Source: Nocardiopsis trehalosi NBRC 14201
GTDB lineage: Bacteria; Actinomycetota; Actinomycetes; Streptosporangiales; Streptosporangiaceae
DNA length: 64,000 nucleotides
Direction of reading: 5' to 3'
Assembly: GCF_001552555.1 (NCBI RefSeq)
Contig: NZ_BCRK01000004.1
Location: forward strand, 1 to 64,000
Shown here: piece after piece, positions 23,463 to 32,328 of the stretch
How positions within the stretch are numbered: the first letter of the stretch is position 1
Layout: each line of letters begins with the position of its first letter
Notes under the pieces: model-generated
Database searches by the model: none
The model's input: only the letters and a program-made list of their open reading frames with translations
What the model was told of the DNA's origin: nothing
Position numbers and translations under genes: made by a program

Positions 23463-25522
23463 TCGGCCTGCTGCACACCCGCTCCATCGGCGCCGACGTC
23501 GAACGCGTCGACGGGCGCGCCAAGGTCACCGGCGCCGCCGCCTACGCCTTCGACCAGCCCGTCGAGAACCCCGCCTACCTGCACCCGGTGCGGTCGGCGG
23601 TCGCGCGCGGCCGCGTCACCGGGCTCGACACCGCCGCCGCCGAGGCCGCCGACGGCGTCCTGGCCGTCCTCACCCACCGCAACGCCCCCCGCCTGGCCTC
23701 CACCGACGACACCGAACTCGCGGTCCTCCAGGACGACGCGGTGGCGTTCCACGGCCAGTTCGTCGCCGCCGTCGTCGCCGAGACCCCCGAGGCCGCCCGG
23801 CGGGCCGCCGCCCTGGTCGCCGTCGAGTACGCCGGGGAACCGCACGACGTGGTCCTCTCCGCCGACCGCGACGACCTCTACGCCGCGCAGGAGCCCGAGG
23901 AGCACGGCGACGTCGACGCCGCGATCGCCGCCGCCGCCGTCGTCCACGACGCCACCTACACCACCCCGCCCGAGTTCAACAACCCCATGGAGCCGCACAC
24001 CAGCGTCGCCGTGTGGGACGACGGCGGGCTCACCGTCTACGAGTCCACCCAGGGCGTGCACACGGTGCGGCCGGTCCTCGCGGAGGTGTTCGGCCTCGAC
24101 CCCGAACGGGTGCGGGTGATCGCCCGCTACGTGGGCGGCGGCTTCGGGTCCAAGGGCACCGTGCACGCCAACGTCGTCCTCGCCGGGCTGGCCGCCCGCG
24201 CCCTGCCCGGCCGGCCGGTGAAGTTCGCCCTCACCCGCCAGGACATGTTCCGGGTGGCCGGCTACCGCACCCCCACCGTGCAGCGGGTGCGGCTGGCCGC
24301 CGACGCCGACGGCCGGCTGACCGCCGTCGAGCACGACGTGGTCGAGCAGAGCGCCCGCATCAAGGAGTTCGTCGAAGGCTGCACCAAACCCACCCGGGGC
24401 ATGTACGCCGCCCCCAACCGCCGGTACCGCCAGCGCATGGCCACCCTCGACGTCCCGGTCACCTCGTGGATGCGCGCGCCGGGGGAGTGCCCGGGCATGT
24501 TCGCCCTGGAGTCCGCCATGGACGAGGCGGCCATCGCCTGCGGCCTGGACCCCGTCGAGTTCCGCGTCCGCAACGACACCCGCACCGACCCCGACAGCGG
24601 CAAGCCGTTCTCCACCCGCAACCTCGTGGCCTGCCTGCGCGAGGGCGCCCGCCGGTTCGGCTGGGAGGGGCGCGACCCCGCCCCCGGCGTCCGCCGCGAC
24701 GGCGACTGGCTCGTGGGGACCGGCGTCGCCGGCTCCTGCTACCCCGTCATCAGCGACCCCGGGTCGGCCGCCGTCGTGCGCTACGGCGCCGACGGGCGCT
24801 ACCAGGTGTCGATCGGCGCCGCCGACATCGGCACGGGCGCGTGGACCGCGCTCACCCAGATCGCCGCCGACGCGCTGCGCGTGCCCATGGACCGGATCGA
24901 CCTGCGGATCGGCGACTCGGCCCTGCCCCGGGCCACCGTCGCGGGCGGGTCCTCGGGCACCACCAACTGGGGCACGGCCGTGGTCGAGGCCGCCCGCGCC
25001 TTCCGCGACCAGCACGGCGTGCACCCCCGCGAGGGCGACGAGGCGCGCGGCGAGATGCGCGAGAACACCGCCAAGGAGCACTACGCGATGTCGGCCTACG
25101 GCGCCCAGTTCGCCGAGGTGCGCGTGCACGCGGGCACCGGCGAGGTGCGGGTGCAGCGCATGGTCGGGGTGTTCGCCGTCGGCCGGATCGTCAACGCCCG
25201 GACCGCCCGGTCGCAGCTGCTCGGCGGCATGGTGATGGGGGTGTCCATGGCGCTGCACGAGCACGGGGTGCGCGACCCCCGGTTCGGGCACGTCGTCAAC
25301 CACGACCTCGCCGAGTACCACGTCGCCGCCAACGCCGACATCGGGGACATGGAGGCGGTCTGGATCGAGGAGGAGGACCCGCACGTCAACCCGATGGGGA
25401 CCAAGGGCATCGGGGAGATCGGGATCGTGGGCGCCGCGGCCGCCATCGCCAACGCCGCCCACCACGCCACCGGGGTGCGGGTGCGCGACCTGCCGCTGAC
25501 GACCGACGCGTTCGTGCGCTGA
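23459..25522 (+). CDS. Molybdenum hydroxylase large subunit (molybdopterin-binding)
   Basis: Protein of 687 aa from GTG 23459. Moco/substrate motifs are [18 protein letters not shown] (substrate-channel Arg) and the C-terminal [15 protein letters not shown] with the catalytic Glu. The order small-FAD-large and the PaoB-like middle subunit match the PaoABC (YagTSR) aldehyde oxidoreductases, oxidising aromatic or aliphatic aldehydes to acids. No cofactor-insertion chaperone (PaoD/XdhC type) follows; it may lie elsewhere. Confidence 0.9.
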   Translation: MIGLLHTRSIGADVERVDGRAKVTGAAAYAFDQPVENPAYLHPVRSAVARGRVTGLDTAAAEAADGVLAVLTHRNAPRLASTDDTELAVLQDDAVAFHGQFVAAVVAETPEAARRAAALVAVEYAGEPHDVVLSADRDDLYAAQEPEEHGDVDAAIAAAAVVHDATYTTPPEFNNPMEPHTSVAVWDDGGLTVYESTQGVHTVRPVLAEVFGLDPERVRVIARYVGGGFGSKGTVHANVVLAGLAARALPGRPVKFALTRQDMFRVAGYRTPTVQRVRLAADADGRLTAVEHDVVEQSARIKEFVEGCTKPTRGMYAAPNRRYRQRMATLDVPVTSWMRAPGECPGMFALESAMDEAAIACGLDPVEFRVRNDTRTDPDSGKPFSTRNLVACLREGARRFGWEGRDPAPGVRRDGDWLVGTGVAGSCYPVISDPGSAAVVRYGADGRYQVSIGAADIGTGAWTALTQIAADALRVPMDRIDLRIGDSALPRATVAGGSSGTTNWGTAVVEAARAFRDQHGVHPREGDEARGEMRENTAKEHYAMSAYGAQFAEVRVHAGTGEVRVQRMVGVFAVGRIVNARTARSQLLGGMVMGVSMALHEHGVRDPRFGHVVNHDLAEYHVAANADIGDMEAVWIEEEDPHVNPMGTKGIGEIGIVGAAAAIANAAHHATGVRVRDLPLTTDAFVR

Positions 25523-25540
25523 CCGGGGGCCGGCCGGTCC

Positions 25541-25574
25541 GGGGCCGCCGCCCGCGCACGCGGGCGGCGGCCCC
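25541..25574. terminator. Strong bidirectional terminator hairpin
   Basis: A 16-bp perfect stem (GGGGCCGCCGCCCGCG with its complement) closes a 2-nt loop, between the plus-strand oxidoreductase operon and the minus-strand sulfotransferase gene. Confidence 0.65.
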
Positions 25575-25630
25575 GCGCGCGTCGCGGGTGGGCCGGTGCC
25601 GGCCCGCCGGTCACGGGGGCGCTCCGCCGG

Positions 25631-26248
25631 TCAGCCGCCGGCCAGGTGCTCGGCGACCGACCTCGGGAACGACGCGGTGTCGTTGAGGTGCGGGAAGGGT
25701 TCGTCGGGGACGGGGGCGCCGAGGAAGGCGCAGAGCGGGCGCCAGCCCTGGGCGGGTTCGAAGATGAGCAGGCGGCCGGGGTCGATGGCGGCGCGGACCT
25801 CGGCGTTGTGGCGCTCGAACCGGGCGATCGCGGCCGCGCGGTCCTCCGGCAGCCCGTCGAACTCGCGCTCCAGCACCCGCCGCGTCAGCCGCCGCACCGA
25901 CGGCGGGGCCGACGCCAGCAGGTCGGGGGCGACGGTGAGGAAGGTGTTGCGGACGCTGTCGTACCAGCGGTCGGGGTCGCGGACGGTGAGGACCACCTTG
26001 GCGTCGCGGTGCAGGTCGCACAGCTCGCGCCAGAAGCACACGGAGGGCCAGTCGACGGCGGCCTGGTAGCCGGTGAGCAGGGCGGGCCAGTCGGGGCGGC
26101 CGTCGAGCGCGTCGTGCCACAGGTCGGCGTCGTCGGGGCGGCCGAGGACCTCGACCATGTGGTGGCAGGGGCCCAGGTCCAACCGCTCCAGCGCCGTCTT
26201 GAGGGAGAGTGTCCCGGTCCGGCCGAAGCCGGCGCCGATGACCTTCAT
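25631..26248 (-). CDS. Sulfotransferase family protein (Sulfotransfer_4 type), copy A
   Basis: Protein of 205 aa. The N-terminal PAPS-binding-like loop GAGFGRTGTLSLKTALE and the later VVLTVRDPDRWYDS (3'-phosphate-binding R/S region) are typical of the family. DEPFPHLND near the C-terminus is a conserved element. GGAGG lies about 10 nt before the ATG at 26248. The acceptor is unknown. A paralogue sits at 40442-41140. The upstream region holds clustered ATCAC/GTGAT half-sites. Confidence 0.78.
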   Translation of the reverse strand: MKVIGAGFGRTGTLSLKTALERLDLGPCHHMVEVLGRPDDADLWHDALDGRPDWPALLTGYQAAVDWPSVCFWRELCDLHRDAKVVLTVRDPDRWYDSVRNTFLTVAPDLLASAPPSVRRLTRRVLEREFDGLPEDRAAAIARFERHNAEVRAAIDPGRLLIFEPAQGWRPLCAFLGAPVPDEPFPHLNDTASFPRSVAEHLAGG

Positions 26249-26263
26249 GGGTGGTCGCCTCCA

Positions 26264-26317
26264 ATCACAGCGATCGATCACCGAAGGTGATTCCCCGTCG
26301 CACAGAGTGATATCACT
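26264..26317. promoter_or_regulatory. Cluster of ATCAC/GTGAT palindromic half-sites upstream of the sulfotransferase gene
   Basis: ATCACCGAAGGTGAT (26277-26291) and the perfect palindrome AGTGATATCACT (26306-26317) share the same half-site. A further ATCAC lies at 26264-26268, between the palindromes and the gene start at 26248. This looks like a multi-site operator. The rest of the gap to 26679 (about 360 bp) shows no gene. Confidence 0.45.
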
Positions 26318-26678
26318 GGTGGGGGTTTCGGACCGGCCGGCTGGACGCGTCCCCCGGCCACACCGCCCCGCCGACGGGCGTCCCGGCCGAACCGGCCCGC
26401 CCTCGACCCGCCCCACCCGCGACCGCAACTGGGGGAGCCGCCGGAACCACGGGCCCCGGCGCGGGCGCGCGGCCGGGGGTGGGGGGTCCGGAACCGCAGC
26501 GCCCGGCCTGAGGACGCACCGGGGCGCGCCCCAGGCCGCCGGCGCGGTGGCGCCGGCTAGGGGTGGGGGTGGGTTCGGAGTCGGAATGCCAGGCGGGGCG
26601 CTGCGCCCCGGGGCGTCCGGCGGGGTGTCACGGCCGGACCGGGGCGCAGCGGAGGGCCGGCCAGGGCCAGGGGCGGGG

Positions 26679-27377
26679 TCAGGCGCCGGGGACGGCGGGC
26701 ACGTCGGAGACCAGGGCCAGGTGGGCGCGCATCGCCTCGGCCGCGCGCTGCGGATCGCCGTCGCGGATGGCCGCCGCGATGCGCTCGTGCCCGGCCAGCG
26801 ACGCCGGCGGCCGTTCGGGCTGCGACAGCGACTCGACGCGGGTCTCCATGATCATGGACGAGATCTCGGCCATCATGCGCTCCAGCAGGCGCGACCGCGC
26901 CGCGTGGGTGATCGCCGCGTGGAACCGCTCGTCGCCGGACACGCCGCGCTCGCCCCGGGCGACCTCGTCGCGCATCAGCGCGAGGGCGGTGTCGATCGCC
27001 GCGAGATCGGTGTCGGTGCGGCGCTCGGCGGCCAGTTCGGCGAGCTTGACCTCCAGCGCCTGGCGGGCCTCGATGATCTCGGCCCGGCGGTTGTCGCGGT
27101 CGCGCAGCAGCGCCAGCACCCGGTCCTCAGTGACGGTGCGGCGCACGATCGCGCCGTCACCGTGTCGCACCTCGATGATGCCCTGGACCTCCAGCGCCAC
27201 CAGCGCCTGGCTCACCGACACCCGGCTCACCTGGAGCGAGGCGGCGAGTTCGCGTTCGGGGGGCAGGCGGTCGCCGGGCTTGAGGCCGGCGTCGCGCATG
27301 TACTCGCACAGGCGTTCCACCAACTGCTCGTACAGGCGCGGCCGGACGAGGGGGCGCGGTCGGGGCTGGGTTGGCAC
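26679..27377 (-). CDS. GntR-family regulator with FCD domain
   Basis: Protein of 232 aa. The N-terminal winged helix includes GDRLPPERELAASLQVSRVS, and the C-terminal FadR-type all-helical domain has the D/H metal or acid-binding pattern (DERFHAAI ... HERIAAAI). Start GTG 27377 has AAGGAG about 10 nt upstream, and a TAGTCT -10 element lies about 39 bp upstream of the start (27416-27421). FCD regulators usually respond to organic acids. No target operon is adjacent, so its regulon is unknown; the malonate-like locus at 34 kb is only a guess. Confidence 0.85.
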   Translation of the reverse strand: MPTQPRPRPLVRPRLYEQLVERLCEYMRDAGLKPGDRLPPERELAASLQVSRVSVSQALVALEVQGIIEVRHGDGAIVRRTVTEDRVLALLRDRDNRRAEIIEARQALEVKLAELAAERRTDTDLAAIDTALALMRDEVARGERGVSGDERFHAAITHAARSRLLERMMAEISSMIMETRVESLSQPERPPASLAGHERIAAAIRDGDPQRAAEAMRAHLALVSDVPAVPGA

Positions 27378-27659
27378 GCGGCTGGACTCCTTCGCGGGTG
27401 CGAGGTCGTGCCCACAGACTAGCCCTACGCCGGGCCGCCCTCCCGCCGTCGGTGGCCCCGCCCACCGCCGTTGTCACGGCCCCGCAGGTAGCGGCGCCCC
27501 GTCCACAGGGGCGCGGTTCCGGTGGCGCGATCGTCGTGGGAACGGGTTGACTTGAAGTAGGGGTCCCCCCGGAGCCGTTGCCCGCCCACCGCCGCCGCAG
27601 GGGGCGGTTCCGCATGCCCGCCGACCGTCCCGAGTCGGGTCGCCGTGTGGCGGGGGCGG

Positions 27660-28229
27660 TCAGGGGGTGGGGAGGTCCGCGCGGTCGAGGGCGTACTCGA
27701 CCTCGCCGTGCTCGGCGCCGGGGATGGGATCGGTCCACGACTCGTGGTAGGAGCGGGCGAAGCGCAGGCCCGCCTTCTCCATCACCCGCCGCGATGCGCT
27801 GTTCACCGCCATCGTGCGCGCGATGACCCGGTGGACCCGGGGATCGGCGAAGGCGGTGGCGACCAGCGCCAGCGAGCCCTCGGTCGCGTATCCGCGACCC
27901 CAGACCGCGCGCCGCAGGCGGTAGCCAAGTTCGAGCACCTCCAGGGCGCCGTCGGGCGCCTCGCTCGGCGGGCGCAGGTGGAACCAGCCCGCGAACGCCC
28001 CCGACGCCCGCTCCTCGGCGGCCCAGATGCCGTACCCGTCGTACCGGTCGTAGGAGGCGATCATCCGGGGCAGCACGGTGGCGGCCACCTGTTCGCGGGG
28101 CGTGGGCCGGCCGCCGGTGAGGAAGCGCATCACCTCGGGGTCGGAGTCGAGCCCGGTCACCAGGTCGGCGTCGCCCGCCTCGAACCGGCGCAGCACCAGC
28201 CGCCCGGTCTCCACGAAGACCTCCGCCAT
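27660..28229 (-). CDS. GNAT acetyltransferase (RimJ/RimL type)
   Basis: Protein of 189 aa. ETGRLVLRRFEAGDADLV is the standard start. The acetyl-CoA loop region is YRLRRAVWGRGYATEG, followed by the usual RVHRVIARTMAVNSASRRVMEKAGL ending (given here as the family hallmark N-xAS-R-V-M-E-K). Predicted to acetylate an N-terminus or small amine; target unknown. GGAGGGG precedes the ATG at 28229. Confidence 0.82.
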   Translation of the reverse strand: MAEVFVETGRLVLRRFEAGDADLVTGLDSDPEVMRFLTGGRPTPREQVAATVLPRMIASYDRYDGYGIWAAEERASGAFAGWFHLRPPSEAPDGALEVLELGYRLRRAVWGRGYATEGSLALVATAFADPRVHRVIARTMAVNSASRRVMEKAGLRFARSYHESWTDPIPGAEHGEVEYALDRADLPTP

Positions 28230-28357
28230 CGGCCCCTCCACCCCGTTCGAACGGTCACCGCGCCCATCCTGCCCCCGGTGGTAGCCCCTGTCCACGCGAT
28301 TCCGGCCGCCGACGGCTTGGGGGCGGCGCGCGGGCGGCCTCCCGCGAAACGTCGGTA

Positions 28358-28383
28358 CCGCCCGGCACCATGGTGCCGGGCGG
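28358..28383. promoter_or_regulatory. 26-bp perfect palindrome upstream of the GyrI-like gene
   Basis: CCGCCCGGCACCA followed immediately by its exact reverse complement, centred about 50 nt before the ATG at 28420. It is either an operator for the GyrI-like gene or a transcription-blocking hairpin in the divergent spacer. There is no regulator next door. Confidence 0.45.
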
Positions 28384-28419
28384 GCACCCTGCCCGCCGCC
28401 GCGACCCGAACGAGGAGCC

Positions 28420-28920
28420 ATGACCGAGACGCCGCGCATCGAGGACCGCCCGGCCCGCCCCTACGCGTCGACCCGGCGCACGGTGACCCTCGACGGGTTC
28501 GCCGAGATCGCCGACCGCATCCCCGAGATGATCGGCATCCTGGCCGAACGCGGGATCGCCCCCGCCGCCGGGCCGTTCTTCCGGTACCGGACCTTCGCCA
28601 CCGACCGCCCGATCGAGGTCGAGGCGGGCGTCCCGGTGGCCGTCGCCTTCCCCGGCGACGACCGGCTGGAGTGCGCCGAGCTGCCCGCCGGGCGGTACGC
28701 CATCGTCCACCACCACGGCCACCCGGACCAGCTGCTCGGCGTCTTCGACGACCTCCTCGCGTGGGGGGCCGAGCAGGGGATCATCTGGGACGCCGTCGAG
28801 ACACCCGAGGGCACGCGGTGGGGCTGCCGGACCGAGGCCATGCTCACCGACCCGAGGGTCGAACCCGACCTGAACAAGTGGGAGTCCGAGATCTCCCTGC
28901 GCCTCGCCGACTCCGACTGA
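28420..28920 (+). CDS. GyrI-like effector-binding domain protein
   Basis: Stand-alone GyrI/AraC effector-binding fold of 166 aa. FFRYRTF, the VAVAFPGDDRLECAELPAGRYAI region and the C-terminal KWESEISLRL are typical of this ligand-binding fold. It has no DNA-binding domain. Such proteins bind small cationic drugs or, in some cases, hydrolyse or sequester toxins. GAGGAG precedes the ATG. Confidence 0.78.
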   Translation: MTETPRIEDRPARPYASTRRTVTLDGFAEIADRIPEMIGILAERGIAPAAGPFFRYRTFATDRPIEVEAGVPVAVAFPGDDRLECAELPAGRYAIVHHHGHPDQLLGVFDDLLAWGAEQGIIWDAVETPEGTRWGCRTEAMLTDPRVEPDLNKWESEISLRLADSD

Positions 28921-29059
28921 TCCCGCCGCTTAGGGCCGACGACCGGACCAATCGGTTGAACAGCCCAGGGGCGAAAGGGGCCTTTCGGACTGGCTTCGCG
29001 TTCACCATCCGACAGTGAAAGCATGTCCGCAGTACACGAGGGTCCGAAGTCGAGGCTGC

Positions 29060-29206
29060 GCGCTCCCCGCGCATGTGGGGATGGCCCTGAGCGGCTTCTT
29101 AAAGGAGAATCTTCCGAAAGGTGTTCCCCGCAGCTGCGGGGGTGTTCGTTGAGCGCAGTACGGATTCTCGTGTGGGAAGCCGTCCCCGCAATGCGGGGAC
29201 GGCTTC
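29060..29206 (+). CRISPR. Decayed type I-E CRISPR relic (three degenerate repeats)
   Basis: Three units resemble actinobacterial I-E repeats: 29060 (GCGCTCCCCGCGCATGTGGG...), 29121 (GTGTTCCCCGCAGCTGCGGG...) and 29179 (GCCGTCCCCGCAATGCGGGG...). Their starts are 61 and 58 bp apart, as expected for a 28-bp repeat plus 32-33-bp spacer. The middle unit looks closest to consensus; the third lacks 2 bp in the loop and its stem has been extended to a 14-bp perfect hairpin (29177-29205). No cas genes occur in the window, so this is a relic or an orphan. Confidence 0.55.
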
Positions 29207-29565
29207 GACTTCACAGGTGACCGAGCATTTCGATCCAGCCCCTGAGTTCCTTCATCGTGTACGCGGTCGAGAAGGTGGTCGCGGCGATCAGCAGTCCCAA
29301 CCGCAATAGTTGTCTTCGGTGGTTCGTTCAAGGCCAAAGCTACGAAAGATGTAGAAATCGGGGATCGGCGTAATGCCTTTCATCAAGGCGCGAATCGCAG
29401 ATCCATGCCGTCCGTTTGCCCCAACGACGGCCCGGGACGGTCGGGTCGGGCGGCCCACCGGGGCCTCCCGACCCGGGGTGCGGATTGGGCGGGGCGTGTG
29501 GGGTTAGCGGAAGGGCTGCGGGGCGGGTCGCCGTCCCGCGGCATCCGGATCGAGGGGGACACGAC
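29207..29565. other. Gene-free, lower-GC region after the CRISPR relic
   Basis: About 360 bp, distinctly less GC-rich between about 29220 and 29400 than the neighbours. No credible gene, RNA or transposase remnant is recognisable. It may be residue of a deleted CRISPR/cas or mobile segment. Confidence 0.4.
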
Positions 29566-29937
29566 ATGAGCCCGGTCGTCCTGGCCCGCGCGCAGGGCCT
29601 GTTCAATCTGCTGGGAGGCGCCTGGCCGCTGCTGCACCTGCGCAGCTTCGAGGCGCTGTTCGGCCCGAAGCACGACAGATGGCTGCAGCAGACGGTCGGG
29701 CTGCTCCTCGTCCTCAACGGGTGGGCGCAGCTCCGCGCCCCCGCCACACCCGCCGGGATGGACGTGGCGCGCCGCGTCGGCCGGGGCACCGCCCTGTCCC
29801 TCCTGGCGATCGACCTCGTGCACGTCCCGGCCGGGCGCATCGCCCCGACCTACCTGCTCGACGCCGCCGCCGAGGCCTGCTGGCTCGCCGCGTGGCGGAC
29901 CACCCGGAGCGACGATGACCGCCCCGCGCGCCCGTAG
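29566..29937 (+). CDS. Small membrane protein, unknown
   Basis: Protein of 123 aa with three or four hydrophobic stretches (from about residues 5, 35, 75 and 95), beginning MSPVVLARAQGLFNLLGG. GAGGGGGAC precedes the ATG at 29566. Members of this kind occur in actinobacteria without known function. It may be co-transcribed with the helicase gene starting 87 bp later. Confidence 0.65.
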   Translation: MSPVVLARAQGLFNLLGGAWPLLHLRSFEALFGPKHDRWLQQTVGLLLVLNGWAQLRAPATPAGMDVARRVGRGTALSLLAIDLVHVPAGRIAPTYLLDAAAEACWLAAWRTTRSDDDRPARP

Positions 29938-30023
29938 CGCCGGGCCCGCCCCGCGCGCTGGTGGCGCGGGGCCCGCCCCGGACCACCGCCGACGGCCCGC
30001 CCGCCCCGCTGGGGGAGGCCGTC

Positions 30024-31679
30024 GTGCCGGCTGACCGCGCACCCGCCGAGGGCGTCCGCGACCGGTTGCGCCGCCGCGCCGCCGACGCCCTCGGCATCAC
30101 CGACCTCCTCCCCGAGCAGCTCACCGCGATGGAGGCGCTGCTGGCCGGCCGCGACACCCTCGTCGTCATGCCCACCGGGTCCGGGAAGTCCGCGATCTAC
30201 CAGGTCCCCGCGCTGGAACTGGAGGGGCCGACGCTGGTGGTCTCCCCGCTCATCGCCCTCCAGCGCGACCAGGTCCGCAGCCTGCGCGAGAGCGACGCCC
30301 CCGACGCCGTCGCCGTCAACTCCGCGCAGAGCGGCGGCGCCGACGAGCGGGCGTGGGAGGCCGTCACCGAGGGCGACGCCGAGTACCTCTTCCTGGCCCC
30401 GGAGCAGCTCTCCCGTCCCGATGTCCTCGACCGCGCCCGCGACGCCGCCCCCGGCCTCGTCGTCGTGGACGAGGCGCACTGCGTCTCCTCGTGGGGCCAC
30501 GACTTCCGCCCCGACTACCTGCGCATCGGCGCGGCCGTCGACCGCCTGGGCCGCCCGCCCGTCCTCGCGCTCACGGCGACGGCGGGCGGGCCCGTCCGCG
30601 ACGACATCGTCGCCCACCTCGGCCTGCGCGACCCCGTCCGCGTCGTCACCGGGTTCGACCGCCCCAACCTGCACCTGGAGGTGCGGACCTTCACCACCGG
30701 CGACGGCAAGCGGGACGCCGTCCTGGAGTGGGCCGCCGCCGCCCGGCCGCCCGGCCTGGTCTACGCCGCCACCCGCGCCGACGCCGAACGCTACGCCGCC
30801 GGCCTCGCCGAACGGGGCGTGCGCGCCGCCGCCTACCACGCGGGGCTGCCCGCCGCGGAGCGGCGCCGCGTCCACGAGGACTTCCTCGGCGGCCGCACCG
30901 ACGTGGTCGCCGCCACCTCCGCGTTCGGCATGGGCATCGACAAGCCCGACGTGCGCTTCGTCGCGCACGCCTCGGTCCCCGACTCCCTCGACTCCTACTA
31001 CCAGCAGATCGGGCGCGGCGGACGCGACGGCGAGCGCGCCGACGCGGTCCTGTTCCACCGCACCGAGGACCTGGGCCTGCAGCGCTTCCTCACCTCCGGC
31101 GGCACCGGGGGCGACGACGCCCGCGCCGCCGCCACCGCCCTGCGCGGCCGGGACCGCCCCGCGACGGCCGACGAGGTCGCCGAGGAGGCCGGCCTGTCGC
31201 ACCGCGCCGCTGTGGCGGCGCTGGACCTGCTGGAGCGGGCGGGCGCGGTCGCCACCGGCGAGGACGGCGGCCTCGTCTACACCGACGCCGACCTCGACCC
31301 GGGGGAGGCGGGCGAGCGGGCGGCCGAGGCCGCCGAGCGGCGCCGCGAGTTCGACCGGACCCGGCTGGAGGTGCTGCGCGACTACGCCGAGACACGGGCC
31401 TGCCGCCGCCGGTTCCTCCTCGGCTACTTCGGTGAGGCGCGGGAGGAGCCGTGCGGGTTCTGCGACACCTGCGAGGCCGGCACCGCAGCCGAGCAGGCCC
31501 CGGAGGAGGACGAGGACGGCGACCTGCCGGTCCACGCCCGCGTCCGGCACGCCGAGTGGGGCGAGGGCACGGTCGTGCACCGCGAGGCCGACCGGCTCAC
31601 CGTCCTCTTCGACGACGCCGGATACCGCACCCTGGCCCTGGGCGCCGTCCGCGACAACGACCTGCTGACCGTGGTCTGA
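30024..31679 (+). CDS. recQ: RecQ-type ATP-dependent DNA helicase
   Basis: Protein of 551 aa. Motif I MPTGSGKSA, motif II VVDEAHCVSSWGHDFRPDY (DEAH with the RecQ aromatic loop), motif III LTATA, and motif VI QQIGRGGRDG. The zinc-binding module is C-R-R-R-F ... CGFCDTC. The C-terminal about 60 residues form a small domain in place of an HRDC domain. It unwinds duplex DNA 3'-5' in repair. GTG 30024 with GGGGAGG 6 nt upstream is chosen over the in-frame start at 29961. Confidence 0.9.
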   Translation: MPADRAPAEGVRDRLRRRAADALGITDLLPEQLTAMEALLAGRDTLVVMPTGSGKSAIYQVPALELEGPTLVVSPLIALQRDQVRSLRESDAPDAVAVNSAQSGGADERAWEAVTEGDAEYLFLAPEQLSRPDVLDRARDAAPGLVVVDEAHCVSSWGHDFRPDYLRIGAAVDRLGRPPVLALTATAGGPVRDDIVAHLGLRDPVRVVTGFDRPNLHLEVRTFTTGDGKRDAVLEWAAAARPPGLVYAATRADAERYAAGLAERGVRAAAYHAGLPAAERRRVHEDFLGGRTDVVAATSAFGMGIDKPDVRFVAHASVPDSLDSYYQQIGRGGRDGERADAVLFHRTEDLGLQRFLTSGGTGGDDARAAATALRGRDRPATADEVAEEAGLSHRAAVAALDLLERAGAVATGEDGGLVYTDADLDPGEAGERAAEAAERRREFDRTRLEVLRDYAETRACRRRFLLGYFGEAREEPCGFCDTCEAGTAAEQAPEEDEDGDLPVHARVRHAEWGEGTVVHREADRLTVLFDDAGYRTLALGAVRDNDLLTVV

Positions 31680-31700
31680 CCGCGCGCGGCGGCGCCGCGC

Positions 31701-31723
31701 GGACGCCGGCCCGGCCGGCGTCC
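31701..31723. terminator. Bidirectional terminator hairpin
   Basis: GGACGCCGGC and GCCGGCGTCC pair around a CCG loop, between the convergent recQ gene and the gene ending at 31738. Confidence 0.6.
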
Positions 31724-31737
31724 GCACCGGGCGGCGC

Positions 31738-32205
31738 TCAGGCGCGGGTCATCACCGACGCGTACCCGCCGCCGCCGGGGTAGGTCCACGCGCCGGTGCA
31801 GACGTCGCCCGCCGCGTCGAACTCACCGCGGAAGAACGCGGGAGAGCCCGGCTCGCCGGCCCAGATGGTGAGGGTGTCGCCCGTGACGTCGTAGACGTAG
31901 TCGAAGGTGTTGCCCAGTTCGTCGTAGAAGCGCGAACGGATGTCCTCGCTCGGCGCCTCCGCGCCGAACGGGCGCTCGCGGCCGATCACCTCCAGGCCGC
32001 GCACGCGCGTCCCGCCCTGCTCCAGGTCGACGTCCTGGAGCAGGAAGAACCCGCCGGGCATCCAGTGGTAGACGACCGTGCCCTCGGCGCCGCCGCTGAC
32101 CCGCCAGGTGCCGACGAGCCGGTCCAGCGCGGCGAGCCGCTCATCGGGTCCGGACGTCCCCGCCTCCGCGCCGTACCCCGTGCCGTTCGCGGTCTCCTGC
32201 TGCAT
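31738..32205 (-). CDS. Lipocalin-like/DUF1579-type protein
   Basis: Protein of 155 aa. It is beta-rich, beginning around LDRLVGTWRVSGGAEGT, with the GTWR signature and alternating pattern typical of DUF1579/calycin-like small-molecule-binding proteins. AAAGGGGAG precedes the ATG. It lies 123 bp downstream of, and on the same strand as, the ECF sigma gene, so it may belong to the same transcript or regulon. Confidence 0.7.
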   Translation of the reverse strand: MQQETANGTGYGAEAGTSGPDERLAALDRLVGTWRVSGGAEGTVVYHWMPGGFFLLQDVDLEQGGTRVRGLEVIGRERPFGAEAPSEDIRSRFYDELGNTFDYVYDVTGDTLTIWAGEPGSPAFFRGEFDAAGDVCTGAWTYPGGGGYASVMTRA

Positions 32206-32328
32206 GGTGCTCCCCTTTCTCCGCACCGCACGCGTGTGCGCGGTGCCCCGCGCGGCGCCGGACGCGCCGCCCACCCGTATGACCGGGCGGGCGGCGCGGA
32301 GGAATCGGCGACGGGGAAGTGACCCGTG

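Noticed and set aside
23150-25465. Long antisense frame over the molybdenum hydroxylase large subunit
   Set aside because: Composition is only Gly/Val/Asp repeats typical of frame shadows; the sense frame has Moco motifs.
29177-29205. Treating the 14-bp hairpin only as a terminator
   Set aside because: Its spacing and CCCCGC/GCGGGG core fit the two repeats upstream, so a CRISPR-repeat origin explains it better. Reuse as a terminator remains possible.
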